Assembly (NCBI RefSeq): GCF_026005215.1
Contig: NZ_BPMA01000016.1
Span: 102,242-166,241, forward strand
Direction: 5' to 3'
DNA: 64,000 nt
Origin: Capnocytophaga catalasegens
GTDB lineage: Bacteria; Bacteroidota; Bacteroidia; Flavobacteriales; Flavobacteriaceae
In this document: piece after piece, positions 8,946 to 16,397 of the stretch
Layout of the letters: each line of letters begins with the position of its first letter
Numbering within the stretch: the first letter of the stretch is position 1
Translations under genes and position numbers: made by a program
The notes under the pieces: model-generated
What the model saw: only the letters and a program-made list of their open reading frames with translations
Databases searched by the model: none
What the model was told of the DNA's origin: nothing

Positions 8946-8993
8946 TTTTGCACTTGCATAACACTTGGGCACCTTTTCGGGCTTTTGTGGGAT
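8946..8993 (-). pseudogene. Remnant of an HU-like gene N-terminus
   Basis: Sixteen codons read IPQKPEKVPKCYASAK, aligning codon by codon with residues 12-27 of the HU-like protein at 10690-11079 (NPQKPTEAPKFYANAK, 10 of 16 identical) and sharing YASAK with the paralogue at 29415. It lies between the nuclease-like relic and lepA fragment A, in the same orientation as the intact HU gene beside lepA fragment B. Confidence 0.6.
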
Positions 8994-9612
8994 TTCATAG
9001 CAAAGTCCTGTATTATCTTTTTCTTCATAGTGTGTTTTAAATTGACTTTTTTGTTTATTAATTTCGTCTATTGAAATGAAATAAGGGAATATCTTTCTTA
9101 AGATTATCTCCATCTCTTTGATAAACGGCAATTATAATAGGAGAATTGGTCAGTTTCTGCATATTGAGATGTTTGTCCACATCTTTGCATCTAAAACGAA
9201 AAATCAATTGTTCATTTATGTTATGAAAACTTCTACATTTTACATCAATCTCTATATTTCCGAAGTTTCGCACCAAAAAATCTCCTTGCTTTATAGCAAA
9301 ATATTTATTTGTTAATAAGTATTGCTGAAAACTGCTTTTATCTTGATATAATTCCTCCAAAATAAATCCATTTTCTTTGGCTTGAATTTTAAAATATTCT
9401 TGAGCTTTCAATCCAGCACGAAAATAATCCTTACAATAGTTTTTGAATTCTGATTTTCCTACTTGTACAGGTGTCCAATGTTGTTCTCCTTGATAGATGA
9501 TTGTATCTTCCGTAATGGTGCTAATATTCATTAAGTCTTTTGCAGTTGGAACATATTGGCTTTTGATACCTTCTTTATGTAATATTGATGATATGATACC
9601 CCATAATTTATA
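8994..9612 (-). pseudogene. Frameshifted protein gene, possibly nuclease-like
   Basis: The longest intact piece is 157 codons (9058-9531), containing FLVRNFGNIEIDVKCRSF, which resembles the D...D-x-K core of PD-(D/E)XK-type nucleases; this is a guess from pattern only. Near 9085 the frame is lost: removing one T from the CCCTTATTTC stretch joins it to a good continuation (PYFISIDEINKQKSQFKTHYEEKD) in another frame, which then runs into the HU remnant. Upstream of 9531 the same frame continues without ATG (SILHKEGIKSQYVPTAKDL) back to a stop at 9613. The gene therefore looks broken at both ends. A sequencing error in the T tract is possible but would not restore the 5' end. Confidence 0.6.
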
Positions 9613-9813
9613 CTATTTTAACTCAGGAAATATGATTTTTATAATTGAAGCAAGTTCTTCATTTTGAACAGGTTTATTATCTTGGTATTCTCGTGAAAAC
9701 CTTTGAAATACCCCTTTTCTACTATTAAGTTTCAAAATTTCTTTTTCTCTATCATATACATCTATTGCCTTAAAAATGATATCAATAGAATTCTTAATAG
9801 TAAGAAAAAGCAT
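9613..9813 (-). CDS. Small hypothetical protein, overlaps preceding ORF
   Basis: A 66-aa ORF, MLFLTIKNSIDIIFKAIDVYDREKEI..., whose ATG overlaps the end of the 9794-10432 gene by 20 nt; GGAG lies before it. It is in the same frame as the broken gene that follows, separated only by a TAG at 9613-9615. It may be a separate coupled gene, or the middle of one larger gene broken by a frameshift (at ~9800) and a nonsense codon. No domain is recognised. Confidence 0.4.
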   Translation of the reverse strand: MLFLTIKNSIDIIFKAIDVYDREKEILKLNSRKGVFQRFSREYQDNKPVQNEELASIIKIIFPELK

Positions 9814-10432
9814 TGTTCAACACTCCTAACAAGTTAGGAAATTTATAACCTATTGGTTTTCCTTTCTTTAAAGATAAAATAATAAATAACACTTTCCGGT
9901 TTTGCAAAGCTAAATTTATTTTTTCTTTGTCTTTCAATTTTTCTATAAATCTTAATAGAGACCATCTTTCAAAACCTTCTGTATTTTCATTGGCATAGAT
10001 TTTATAGCTTTCCGTAATAAATGCTCTATCTTCTTCTTTCACAACATACCCATCATTGAATAATTTCTGGAATTGAACAGAAATTTCTGGCATATCAGCA
10101 TCTTCATTTAAAAATGTTCTTGCCAGTCTGATAAAATCGGTGGTTTTTCTATCATCATATAATTCGTTAATATCGTAGAAGGCTATCTCATTGTTGTTCA
10201 TAAACTTGAGTAGTTCTCTATAATCATTCAAGAATAGAGCTCTATTTCCCCATTCACTCTCTTCATTTTCTACTTTCGGATTTAAGAAATTTCCATTTTC
10301 AGAAATAAAGGACTTCAAATTTTCTAAACAAAGCTTGGAATGTTCCCAATCTTCCTCAAAAATAAGTTGAGTGCTATACATAAACCTATTAACAAGTTTC
10401 TCAAATAACTCTAAATCATATTTTTCCTTCAT
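9794..10432 (-). CDS. Hypothetical protein of the third lepA-linked cassette
   Basis: A 212-aa, mostly helical, charged soluble protein with no signal peptide or membrane segment; I do not recognise a family. It is the first gene of the cassette lying between lepA fragments B and A, starting 65 nt after fragment B. Codon composition is AT-rich like its neighbours. The position in a defence-type insertion site and the nuclease-like relic downstream suggest that it was part of an anti-phage or restriction cassette now decaying. The function is unknown. Confidence 0.55.
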   Translation of the reverse strand: MKEKYDLELFEKLVNRFMYSTQLIFEEDWEHSKLCLENLKSFISENGNFLNPKVENEESEWGNRALFLNDYRELLKFMNNNEIAFYDINELYDDRKTTDFIRLARTFLNEDADMPEISVQFQKLFNDGYVVKEEDRAFITESYKIYANENTEGFERWSLLRFIEKLKDKEKINLALQNRKVLFIILSLKKGKPIGYKFPNLLGVLNNAFSYY

Positions 10433-10496
10433 TGTATGAGTATTTAATATTATTTTAGATTTTTAGAAAAAATTACTTGAATATGGTAGCTCTCCG

Positions 10497-10534
10497 CTAA
10501 TCATTCAGCTTCAACACCGCCATAAACACACTTT
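10497..10534 (-). pseudogene. Displaced lepA 3' end, fragment B
   Basis: About 38 bp encode the last 12 residues of LepA ([11 protein letters not shown]) followed by TAG. The real gene has A instead of V and ends in TAA. Homology stops abruptly at 10535, where a GC-rich patch starts. Confidence 0.85.
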
Positions 10535-10689
10535 TGCATCGCTACCACCAGCTTGCTCAAAAAGCACTTTCAACGCAAGCGTACGCGTGAACCAATGGGA
10601 GCGCTCCCGTGCTTGAATGCGACCGCTCCCGTTCGTTCACCGAAGCGTACCTATGCAAATCCCCGTAAAATCAGGTGTTTCCAAAGGGG
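10535..10689. other. GC-rich non-coding patch between lepA fragment B and HU gene
   Basis: This ~150-bp stretch is clearly more GC-rich than the surrounding ~35% GC DNA. It contains the perfect 12-bp palindrome GGGAGCGCTCCC (10597-10608) and further CGC-rich motifs. No convincing protein is encoded. It sits exactly between a displaced lepA end and the HU gene stop, so it may be a recombination junction or DNA from a higher-GC donor. Confidence 0.6.
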
Positions 10690-11079
10690 TTACTTGCTGT
10701 ACTTTTCGTACTTAACGGTTGCCAACATTTCTCTTAAATCGGCACCGGGTCGAAACTGAATTTTGTTGCCTGTGATGTTTGCTGCCGTGAATTTCTTTTC
10801 GTCGTCCACGCCTTCGCTACTTAGCGTGATTTGGAAATTTCCAAAGTCGCCAAACTTCACGATTTTGCCTTCCGACAGGTGTTTGATAAGAATTTTAGTA
10901 AACTCATTGAGCGTTGCCAACACATCGGTATCGGACACGGTGGTCGAGCCTCCCGCGATTTCTTTGGCAATGGTTTTTAGGTTGATTTCGCCATCGGCTT
11001 TGGCATTGGCGTAAAACTTGGGTGCTTCCGTAGGTTTTTGCGGATTTTTTCTACCTACTACATTGTACTTTACTGGCAT
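10690..11079 (-). CDS. HU-like DNA-binding protein (Bacteroidota long form)
   Basis: A 129-aa protein of the long HU-related family common in Bacteroidota, extended relative to the 90-aa canonical HU. Recognisable HU features are GKIVKFGDFGNFQI (the beta-arm base) and NKIQFRPGADLREML. It should bind and bend DNA. A paralogue about three-quarters identical lies at 29415-29804. Here the gene is part of the restriction-modification module, between the methyltransferase and lepA fragment B, and a remnant of a sister gene occupies the equivalent position beside fragment A. That recurring position suggests the HU gene travels with these modules (inference). Confidence 0.92.
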   Translation of the reverse strand: MPVKYNVVGRKNPQKPTEAPKFYANAKADGEINLKTIAKEIAGGSTTVSDTDVLATLNEFTKILIKHLSEGKIVKFGDFGNFQITLSSEGVDDEKKFTAANITGNKIQFRPGADLREMLATVKYEKYSK

Positions 11080-11124
11080 AACGTAAAAAATTAAATGGTT
11101 AATTATTCGGTTTATTTTATTAAT

Positions 11125-11877
11125 CTATGAATGAAAAACTATCTGATATTTAATTTCAGAGAGTCTTTTATTAGCAATATCAAAGTATTTAGGTGTCAAT
11201 TCACTTCCTAAATAATTTCGATTTAGTTTTTTTGCAACAAGGGCAGTTGTCCCTGTTCCCATAAAAGGATCATATATAATATCTCCTTCATCAGAAAAAT
11301 TTTCTATAATTGTTTTTACTAATTCCTCAGGAAATACAGCAGAATGTGTATCAGTTACTTTTTTACCTCGTTTGATAAGCCATAAATCATCTAATCGTCC
11401 TCTTTGAAAATTTGCTTTTTTAAATTGTCTGCTAATAGCATCATTAGCATCAAATATAAGTATTAGTTCTGTTCTTCGATTAAATACTTTTTGAGCCATT
11501 GCAGGTTGTGCGTAACCTTTATCCCATACAATAATATCTTTCAAATAATCTGATAAATCTCCTATTATTTTAAATATGGCTCTTTTGCTACCAGTTACTA
11601 TTTGAATATTATAAAAGATAATACTTGACGTTCTTAAAAGCTCTTTCAATACTTTTAAATGAAATTCATAATATTTCTCAATAGGTAAATTATCATCAAA
11701 ACCTTCATATTTAGTACTAAATTCTTTCACTATTTGTCGTGAACAGTATTTACCATTTCGGATTCTCAAATTCATATTGTAGGGAGGAGAGGTAATGACT
11801 AAATCAATTGAGTTATCAGGAATACGACTGAGTGTATCTAAACAATCCTCATTATATATTTTATTAATTTCTATCAT
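11125..11877 (-). CDS. Type II DNA methyltransferase, probably N4-cytosine
   Basis: A 250-aa DNA methyltransferase. Motif IV TSPPYNM comes near residue 31 and the AdoMet-binding motif I DPFMGTGTT near residue 205; this order is the beta class. TSPPY is typical of N4-cytosine enzymes, and the partner is an MvaI/BcnI-type nuclease, whose known methylases are N4-cytosine enzymes, so N4-C methylation in a CC(W/S)GG-like site is the best guess. I start it at ATG 11877; the longer reading from 11943 would begin inside the promoter. It is divergent from the controller and nuclease genes across an 87-bp regulatory gap. Confidence 0.9.
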   Translation of the reverse strand: MIEINKIYNEDCLDTLSRIPDNSIDLVITSPPYNMNLRIRNGKYCSRQIVKEFSTKYEGFDDNLPIEKYYEFHLKVLKELLRTSSIIFYNIQIVTGSKRAIFKIIGDLSDYLKDIIVWDKGYAQPAMAQKVFNRRTELILIFDANDAISRQFKKANFQRGRLDDLWLIKRGKKVTDTHSAVFPEELVKTIIENFSDEGDIIYDPFMGTGTTALVAKKLNRNYLGSELTPKYFDIANKRLSEIKYQIVFHS

Positions 11878-11912
11878 AAATATAAAAAAAAACTTACCTA
11901 TAAGTAGGTGTG

Positions 11913-11941
11913 CAAAAGTACAAAATTTTGGACTTTTGTAC
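11913..11941. promoter_or_regulatory. Controller (C-box-like) operator over the methyltransferase promoter
   Basis: Two overlapping symmetries occur here. Bases 11914-11937 form a 24-bp palindrome with 11 of 12 positions matching, centred on AAAATTTT. GTACAAAA (11918-11925) and TTTTGTAC (11934-11941) form an 8-bp inverted repeat. On the minus strand TACTTTTG (11913-11920) is a perfect -7 box with TTTG 20 nt upstream as the -33 box, so the methylase promoter is strong. On the plus strand only GACTTTTG (11931-11938) is available for the controller gene, a weaker box. The protein at 11965-12192 is the obvious ligand. Confidence 0.65.
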
Positions 11942-11964
11942 AAATTTATTTTTTACGATACAAT

Positions 11965-12192
11965 ATGCTTACTGAAATTGAACGCTTTGTAATTGATCGA
12001 GTGAGAAAATTACGCGTAGAAAAAAATATCTCACAGGCTGAATTAGCTTTATCTATTGGTGTATCTATTGGATTTATAGGTAAAGTAGAGAGCCTAAAAT
12101 ATAATTCCAAATACAATTTGAATCATATTAATAATATAGCGAAAGCTCTAAACATAAGCCCAAAACAATTATTACCTGACAAAAGTCTATGA
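11965..12192 (+). CDS. XRE-family controller protein of the R-M system
   Basis: A 75-aa helix-turn-helix protein of the size and type of restriction-modification C proteins: RVRKLRVEKNISQAELALSIGVSIGFIGKVES carries the HTH, and a helix follows for dimerisation. Such proteins delay nuclease expression in a new host by activating their own promoter and repressing the methylase. The ATG at 11965 is chosen because the upstream alternative at 11908 lies within the operator. Its stop overlaps the start of the nuclease gene (ATGA), the usual C-R arrangement. Confidence 0.85.
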   Translation: MLTEIERFVIDRVRKLRVEKNISQAELALSIGVSIGFIGKVESLKYNSKYNLNHINNIAKALNISPKQLLPDKSL

Positions 12193-12935
12193 AAAACATT
12201 GAAAAATTAAAAAATGAATTTAGTCGAATAAAGGCTATGGGATTTACCCCAAATACAAGACCTAATAATAAAGACGGAGGTATTGGAAATACTTTTGAAG
12301 ATTTATTAGGAGTTGAAGAAAATAATAAAAAAGAGGCTGATTTTGAAGGAATCGAAATCAAAACTCAAAGATTTTTAACAGGATCTTCGGTGTCTCTTTT
12401 TTCAAAATCACCTGATTTTCCTAAAAAAGCGAACAACTATCTAAGAGACACGTATGGTGAGATACGTCAAGAGGAACATTCTGATAAAAAAATTTTGTTT
12501 GCTTCTGTATATGGAAATAGAGAAGGAGAAGTTTATTCAAAGTATAAAATGAAATTAAATGTTAATAGAGAAGCTCAGAGGATAGAGTTACTTATAAAAA
12601 ACCTTGAAGGAAATTTATTAGAAACTATTTATTGGAATTTCTCTACAATTAAAAAGGCCTCTCATAAGTTAGATACTCTATTTTTAGTTTTTGCTGACAC
12701 TAAGATAGTTGATGGAAAGAAATTTTGTCATTTTACTAAAGGAGAACTTTATCATAAATTTGACTTTGAAAAATTCTTAATTGAAGTAGAAAAAGGAACT
12801 ATACAATTTGATATAAGAATAGGTGTTTATAATTCTGGTAAAAACTATGGCAAGACACACGATCACGGAAGTGGCTTCAGAATAAAACCACAACATTTTA
12901 GTGCGTTGTATACTTCTTTTGAAAAAATACAGTAA
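12189..12935 (+). CDS. MvaI/BcnI-family type II restriction endonuclease
   Basis: A 248-aa restriction enzyme, the same length as MvaI. Two blocks match MvaI closely from memory: GGIGNTFEDLLGVEENN...ADFEGIEIKT (residues ~30-60, including the catalytic D-x4-E-I-K) and DIRIGVYNSGKNYGKTHDHG near residue 220, with the HDH used in the active site. MvaI and BcnI are monomeric PD-(D/E)XK enzymes cutting CCWGG and CCSGG; the exact site here is not predictable by eye. It is translationally coupled to the controller gene and followed by a terminator. Confidence 0.93.
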   Translation: MKNIEKLKNEFSRIKAMGFTPNTRPNNKDGGIGNTFEDLLGVEENNKKEADFEGIEIKTQRFLTGSSVSLFSKSPDFPKKANNYLRDTYGEIRQEEHSDKKILFASVYGNREGEVYSKYKMKLNVNREAQRIELLIKNLEGNLLETIYWNFSTIKKASHKLDTLFLVFADTKIVDGKKFCHFTKGELYHKFDFEKFLIEVEKGTIQFDIRIGVYNSGKNYGKTHDHGSGFRIKPQHFSALYTSFEKIQ

Positions 12936-12940
12936 GTAGT

Positions 12941-12980
12941 AAAGGAGAGTTATTTTAAACAAAACTCTCCTTTTTATTTT
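12941..12980 (+). terminator. Terminator of the restriction endonuclease operon
   Basis: An 11-bp stem AAAGGAGAGTT/AACTCTCCTTT (12941-12951 with 12963-12973) is followed by TTTATTTT. It ends one base before lepA fragment C. Confidence 0.88.
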
Positions 12981-12981
12981 C

Positions 12982-13058
12982 TCAATCATTCAACTTTAAC
13001 ACTGCCATAAACGCACTTTGTGGTACTTCCACATTTCCGATTTCGCGCATACGTTTTT
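12982..13058 (-). pseudogene. Displaced lepA 3' end, fragment C
   Basis: Seventy-seven bp encode the last 25 residues of LepA ([13 protein letters not shown]...) and a TGA stop. Four differences from the genuine tail were counted (~95% identity), one changing Q to E. It directly abuts the stop codon of the 13063-13566 membrane protein (4 bp away). Confidence 0.9.
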
Positions 13059-13062
13059 AGCT

Positions 13063-13566
13063 TTAAAAAAAACTAAAATATAAAAAAGATATATTTCTTA
13101 TATTTAAAAACATTATATGTAAAACAAGATATACTATGAACAAACCTAAACATAAAACAATACACGTATCAAATAATTCCCCTATTGGAAGTAAATATCC
13201 AAAAAGGCAAAAAATAATTACAAAAAAAGCTATAAGGATAGAATATGATATGTATATATAAAGTTCTTGGTATAAACTAATTTTCTTTCCTCCTATTTCT
13301 TTTTTTGTAGAAATTTCTTTTAATTTATCTATATTTTTATTTGAAGCAGAAATCAAAATAGATATAGCTGTGGTATTAAATCCTGCTAAAATACTTAATA
13401 AAATCATTATTTGTCCTAAAAAAGTGTCATTAAATACAATATAACTTTTTGAGTAACAAATAAATATAAAAGATATTATGAAAGGTAAAATAATATCGAA
13501 AAATCTATATTTTTTCGATATTACATAATAATCAGATATCAAAATAAAAAATTCTCTAAAAAACAT
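13063..13566 (-). CDS. Small four-helix membrane protein, candidate defence effector
   Basis: A 167-aa protein with about four predicted membrane helices (residues ~25-43, 50-72, 102-127, 133-155) separated by a lysine-rich loop (NKNIDKLKEISTKKEIGGKK). It starts 2 nt after the upstream gene's stop codon, so the pair is coupled. A soluble ~290-aa protein followed by a small four-helix membrane protein resembles the architecture of phage lambda RexA/RexB and, less closely, KwaB/KwaA; sequence homology could not be shown by eye. It lies in the module directly behind lepA and ends 4 bp before lepA fragment C. Confidence 0.65.
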   Translation of the reverse strand: MFFREFFILISDYYVISKKYRFFDIILPFIISFIFICYSKSYIVFNDTFLGQIMILLSILAGFNTTAISILISASNKNIDKLKEISTKKEIGGKKISLYQELYIYISYSILIAFFVIIFCLFGYLLPIGELFDTCIVLCLGLFIVYLVLHIMFLNIRNISFLYFSFF

Positions 13567-13568
13567 TT

Positions 13569-14450
13569 TTATATTAAATTAATCATTTCTTTTTTAATAT
13601 CGTCTCTAACAATAGCTCCAGAATTTGGGTCTATTGTTACTTCTATATAATTTGATTTGATAATTTTTTCAATAAAAAATTTAGTTTCATTATTATTATT
13701 ATCTTTTCCTCTAACCCAGATTCTAAAAATTCTGGTATCTTGAGTTAAATTTTGAAGAACATCGCGAACATATTCTCTAATACTTTGATTAAATTCAGCC
13801 TTTGCTCCAATGATAAGTTCATTTTTTACGTTCAAAGTTCTTTGGGAAAGATTTAGGAATTCCGAACCTAATACTTCCTTATCCATATAAACCTTACATT
13901 CAACTATTCTGTGTATTCGATCTATAATTTCTTCTGGATTATTTATAATAATATCTCCTATTTCGGTATCGAATGATTGTTCAACATTTAATGATAACAT
14001 ATATTTATATATCATTTTATCAAGATAATCTTTAAATTGATGTGCATTTATTCCTAAATGTACATTTTGGTATATTATTTCAAATTCAGAATTCCTGTTA
14101 AATGCTAAAATAAAATAATTTTGTTCTTTTTCTCCTTCAGTCAATAATTTAGGATTATTTCTTTCACTATTTGTTGTATGATCCAATAAATTTTTTCTTG
14201 TACCAAAAGGAGCAGACTTGATACAGCCAAAAAAACACTTTTGTCTACCTTGAAAGTTTCGTTGATGCAAGGTACTTATAAATTCTACTGAGCAAAATTT
14301 TGATTCATTTATGTAATATTTCTTTTCATTTTCATTCAATCCATTTAAATAATTTACAAAATTATCAAAATCAAAATCTTCAAAATTATTATCTGTGTTT
14401 CTCTGATAAAATCTGAATATGTGATATGTTACTTTTCTTTTATTTCTCAT
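13569..14450 (-). CDS. Soluble partner of the membrane protein, possible RexA-like sensor
   Basis: A 293-aa soluble protein with no signal peptide; I do not recognise a named domain. The last third (RIFRIWVRGKDNNNNETKFFIEKII) weakly recalls the corresponding region of lambda RexA, and the length (279 aa for RexA) and partner topology fit, but this is inference only. Its ATG lies 14 nt after the lepA stop codon with no promoter box in between, so it should be expressed as an extension of the lepA transcript. It is the first gene of the most recently inserted lepA-linked module by my model. Confidence 0.6.
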   Translation of the reverse strand: MRNKRKVTYHIFRFYQRNTDNNFEDFDFDNFVNYLNGLNENEKKYYINESKFCSVEFISTLHQRNFQGRQKCFFGCIKSAPFGTRKNLLDHTTNSERNNPKLLTEGEKEQNYFILAFNRNSEFEIIYQNVHLGINAHQFKDYLDKMIYKYMLSLNVEQSFDTEIGDIIINNPEEIIDRIHRIVECKVYMDKEVLGSEFLNLSQRTLNVKNELIIGAKAEFNQSIREYVRDVLQNLTQDTRIFRIWVRGKDNNNNETKFFIEKIIKSNYIEVTIDPNSGAIVRDDIKKEMINLI

Positions 14451-14464
14451 AGAAAAAATATTTA

Positions 14465-16261
14465 TTAGTCATTCAACTTCAACACTGCCATAAACGCACT
14501 TTGTGGTACTTCCACATTTCCGATTTGGCGCATACGTTTTTTTCCTTTTTTCTGTTTTTCAAGGAGTTTACGCTTACGGGAAATATCGCCTCCGTAACAT
14601 TTGGCGGTAACATCTTTGCGGAGGGCTTTAATGGTTTCGCGGGCAATAATTTTCGCTCCAATCGCTGCCTGAATCGGAATGTCAAACTGCTGACGCGGAA
14701 TGAGTTCACGCAGTTTTTCGCACATTTTCTTTCCGATGTTATACGCATTGTCGGCGTGGATAAGAGCCGAAAGTGCGTCAACCGAATTGGCGTTGATAAG
14801 CACATCGACTTTCACCAAATTCGAGGCTCGCATTCCGATAGGCGAATAATCAAACGAAGCGTATCCTTTTGACACGGTTTTCAATCGGTCGTAAAAATCA
14901 AACACGATTTCCGCTAGTGGCATATCAAAATTCAGTTCCACACGCTCGGGAGTAAGGTACGTCTGATTGGTAATTTGTCCACGTTTTTCGATACAAAGCG
15001 ACATCACTTGTCCCACAAAATCCGCTTTGGTAATTACCGATGCTTTGATGTATGGCTCTTCCACTCGGTCCAATTTCGATAGGTCAGGAAGGTCAGACGG
15101 ATTATTTACAACGATAGGCGTTTCAGGGTCTTTCTTCGTGTACGCCAGATAACTAACGTTCGGAACAGTAGTAATTACTGTCATATCGAACTCGCGTTCC
15201 AATCGCTCTTGAATGATTTCCAAGTGCAACATTCCGAGGAAACCACAACGGAAGCCAAAGCCCAATGCCGCTGAACTTTCAGGAGTGAAAACCAGCGAAG
15301 CATCGTTCAGTTGAAGTTTTTCCATTGAAGCCCGAAGTTCTTCATAATCCTCTGTGTCAACGGGATAGATTCCAGCGAAAACCATTGGCTTTACATCTTC
15401 AAATCCATCGATGATTTCGGTACAGCCATTCACTGCCGAAGTAATGGTATCGCCCACTTTCACCTCACGAGCATCTTTAATTCCTGTGATGAGATAGCCC
15501 ACATCGCCCGTTTTTACGGACTGTTTGGCTACTTGATTGAGTTTAAGCGTCCCCACTTCGTCAGCATCGTAGATTTTTCCAGTGGACATAAATTTGATTT
15601 TCTGTCCTTTGGTAATTTCGCCATTCATCACACGGAAATACGTTTCTACTCCACGGAACGGATTGTAAACCGAGTCGAAAATCAACGCCTGTAAAGGAGC
15701 GTCGGGGTCGCCTTTTGGGGCAGGAATACGCTCCACGATGGCTTCCAAAATTTTATCCACACCCAGTCCTGTTTTTCCAGAAGCAGGGATAATATCATCG
15801 GGAGAGCAACCCAGCAAATCGACGATATCGTCTTTCACTTCTTCGGGATTTGCCGAAGGAAGGTCGATTTTATTGAGGATTGGAATAATTTCCAAATCGT
15901 TTTCCAAAGCCAAATAAAGGTTGGAAATAGTCTGAGCCTGAATGCTTTGAGCCGCATCGATAATCAGCAAAGCTCCCTCACACGCAGCAATGGAACGCGA
16001 CACTTCGTACGAGAAATCCACGTGACCAGGCGTGTCGATAAGGTTTAAGATGTATTTTTCACCCTTGTATTCGTATTCCATCTGAATGGCGTGCGATTTG
16101 ATGGTGATACCGCGTTCGCGTTCCAAGTCCATATTGTCAAGGAGTTGGTCTTGTTTTTCGCGTTCGGTAACGGTTTTGGTAAAGTCCAAAAGTCTATCGG
16201 CAAGCGTACTTTTGCCGTGGTCTATGTGTGCGATAATGCAGAAATTGCGTATGTTTTTCAT
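14465..16261 (-). CDS. lepA: Elongation factor 4 (LepA)
   Basis: A 598-aa translational GTPase that acts on stalled or misassembled ribosomes. G motifs: [29 protein letters not shown]. The EF4-specific C-terminal domain is complete and ends [21 protein letters not shown] start at ATG 16261 ([16 protein letters not shown]); the longer reading begins inside the -7 box at 16289-16296. Three extra copies of its 3' end (8694-8937, 10497-10534, 12982-13058) lie downstream, each closing a foreign module, which makes the 3' end of this gene an insertion hot spot. The reading frame is intact, so each insertion supplied or preserved a functional tail. Confidence 0.97.
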   Translation of the reverse strand: MKNIRNFCIIAHIDHGKSTLADRLLDFTKTVTEREKQDQLLDNMDLERERGITIKSHAIQMEYEYKGEKYILNLIDTPGHVDFSYEVSRSIAACEGALLIIDAAQSIQAQTISNLYLALENDLEIIPILNKIDLPSANPEEVKDDIVDLLGCSPDDIIPASGKTGLGVDKILEAIVERIPAPKGDPDAPLQALIFDSVYNPFRGVETYFRVMNGEITKGQKIKFMSTGKIYDADEVGTLKLNQVAKQSVKTGDVGYLITGIKDAREVKVGDTITSAVNGCTEIIDGFEDVKPMVFAGIYPVDTEDYEELRASMEKLQLNDASLVFTPESSAALGFGFRCGFLGMLHLEIIQERLEREFDMTVITTVPNVSYLAYTKKDPETPIVVNNPSDLPDLSKLDRVEEPYIKASVITKADFVGQVMSLCIEKRGQITNQTYLTPERVELNFDMPLAEIVFDFYDRLKTVSKGYASFDYSPIGMRASNLVKVDVLINANSVDALSALIHADNAYNIGKKMCEKLRELIPRQQFDIPIQAAIGAKIIARETIKALRKDVTAKCYGGDISRKRKLLEKQKKGKKRMRQIGNVEVPQSAFMAVLKLND

Positions 16262-16288
16262 TATCTTTTTCAAATTGATGTAAAAATG

Positions 16289-16296
16289 CAAAGATA
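16289..16296 (-). promoter_or_regulatory. Promoter -7 box of lepA
   Basis: TATCTTTG on the minus strand is an exact consensus match, 27 nt before the lepA ATG. By the layout it also drives the 14450-13063 module. Confidence 0.7.
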
Positions 16297-16370
16297 CAAT
16301 CTATTCGAAGAAAATATACAAATTATAAAAAATATTTTATAAAAAAAACTTTTTTTTCAATAGAAGTGCT

Positions 16371-16378
16371 TATTTTTG
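16371..16378 (+). promoter_or_regulatory. Promoter -7 box of sufE
   Basis: TATTTTTG fits TAnnTTTG, 19 nt before the sufE ATG. Confidence 0.65.
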
Positions 16379-16397
16379 TCCTCAAAATAAATCATAA

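Noticed and set aside
8694-14464. Classical integrative element using lepA as attachment site
   Set aside because: The displaced tails have different lengths (about 240, 38 and 77 bp), and no integrase, excisionase or replication gene is present; a fixed att core is not seen.
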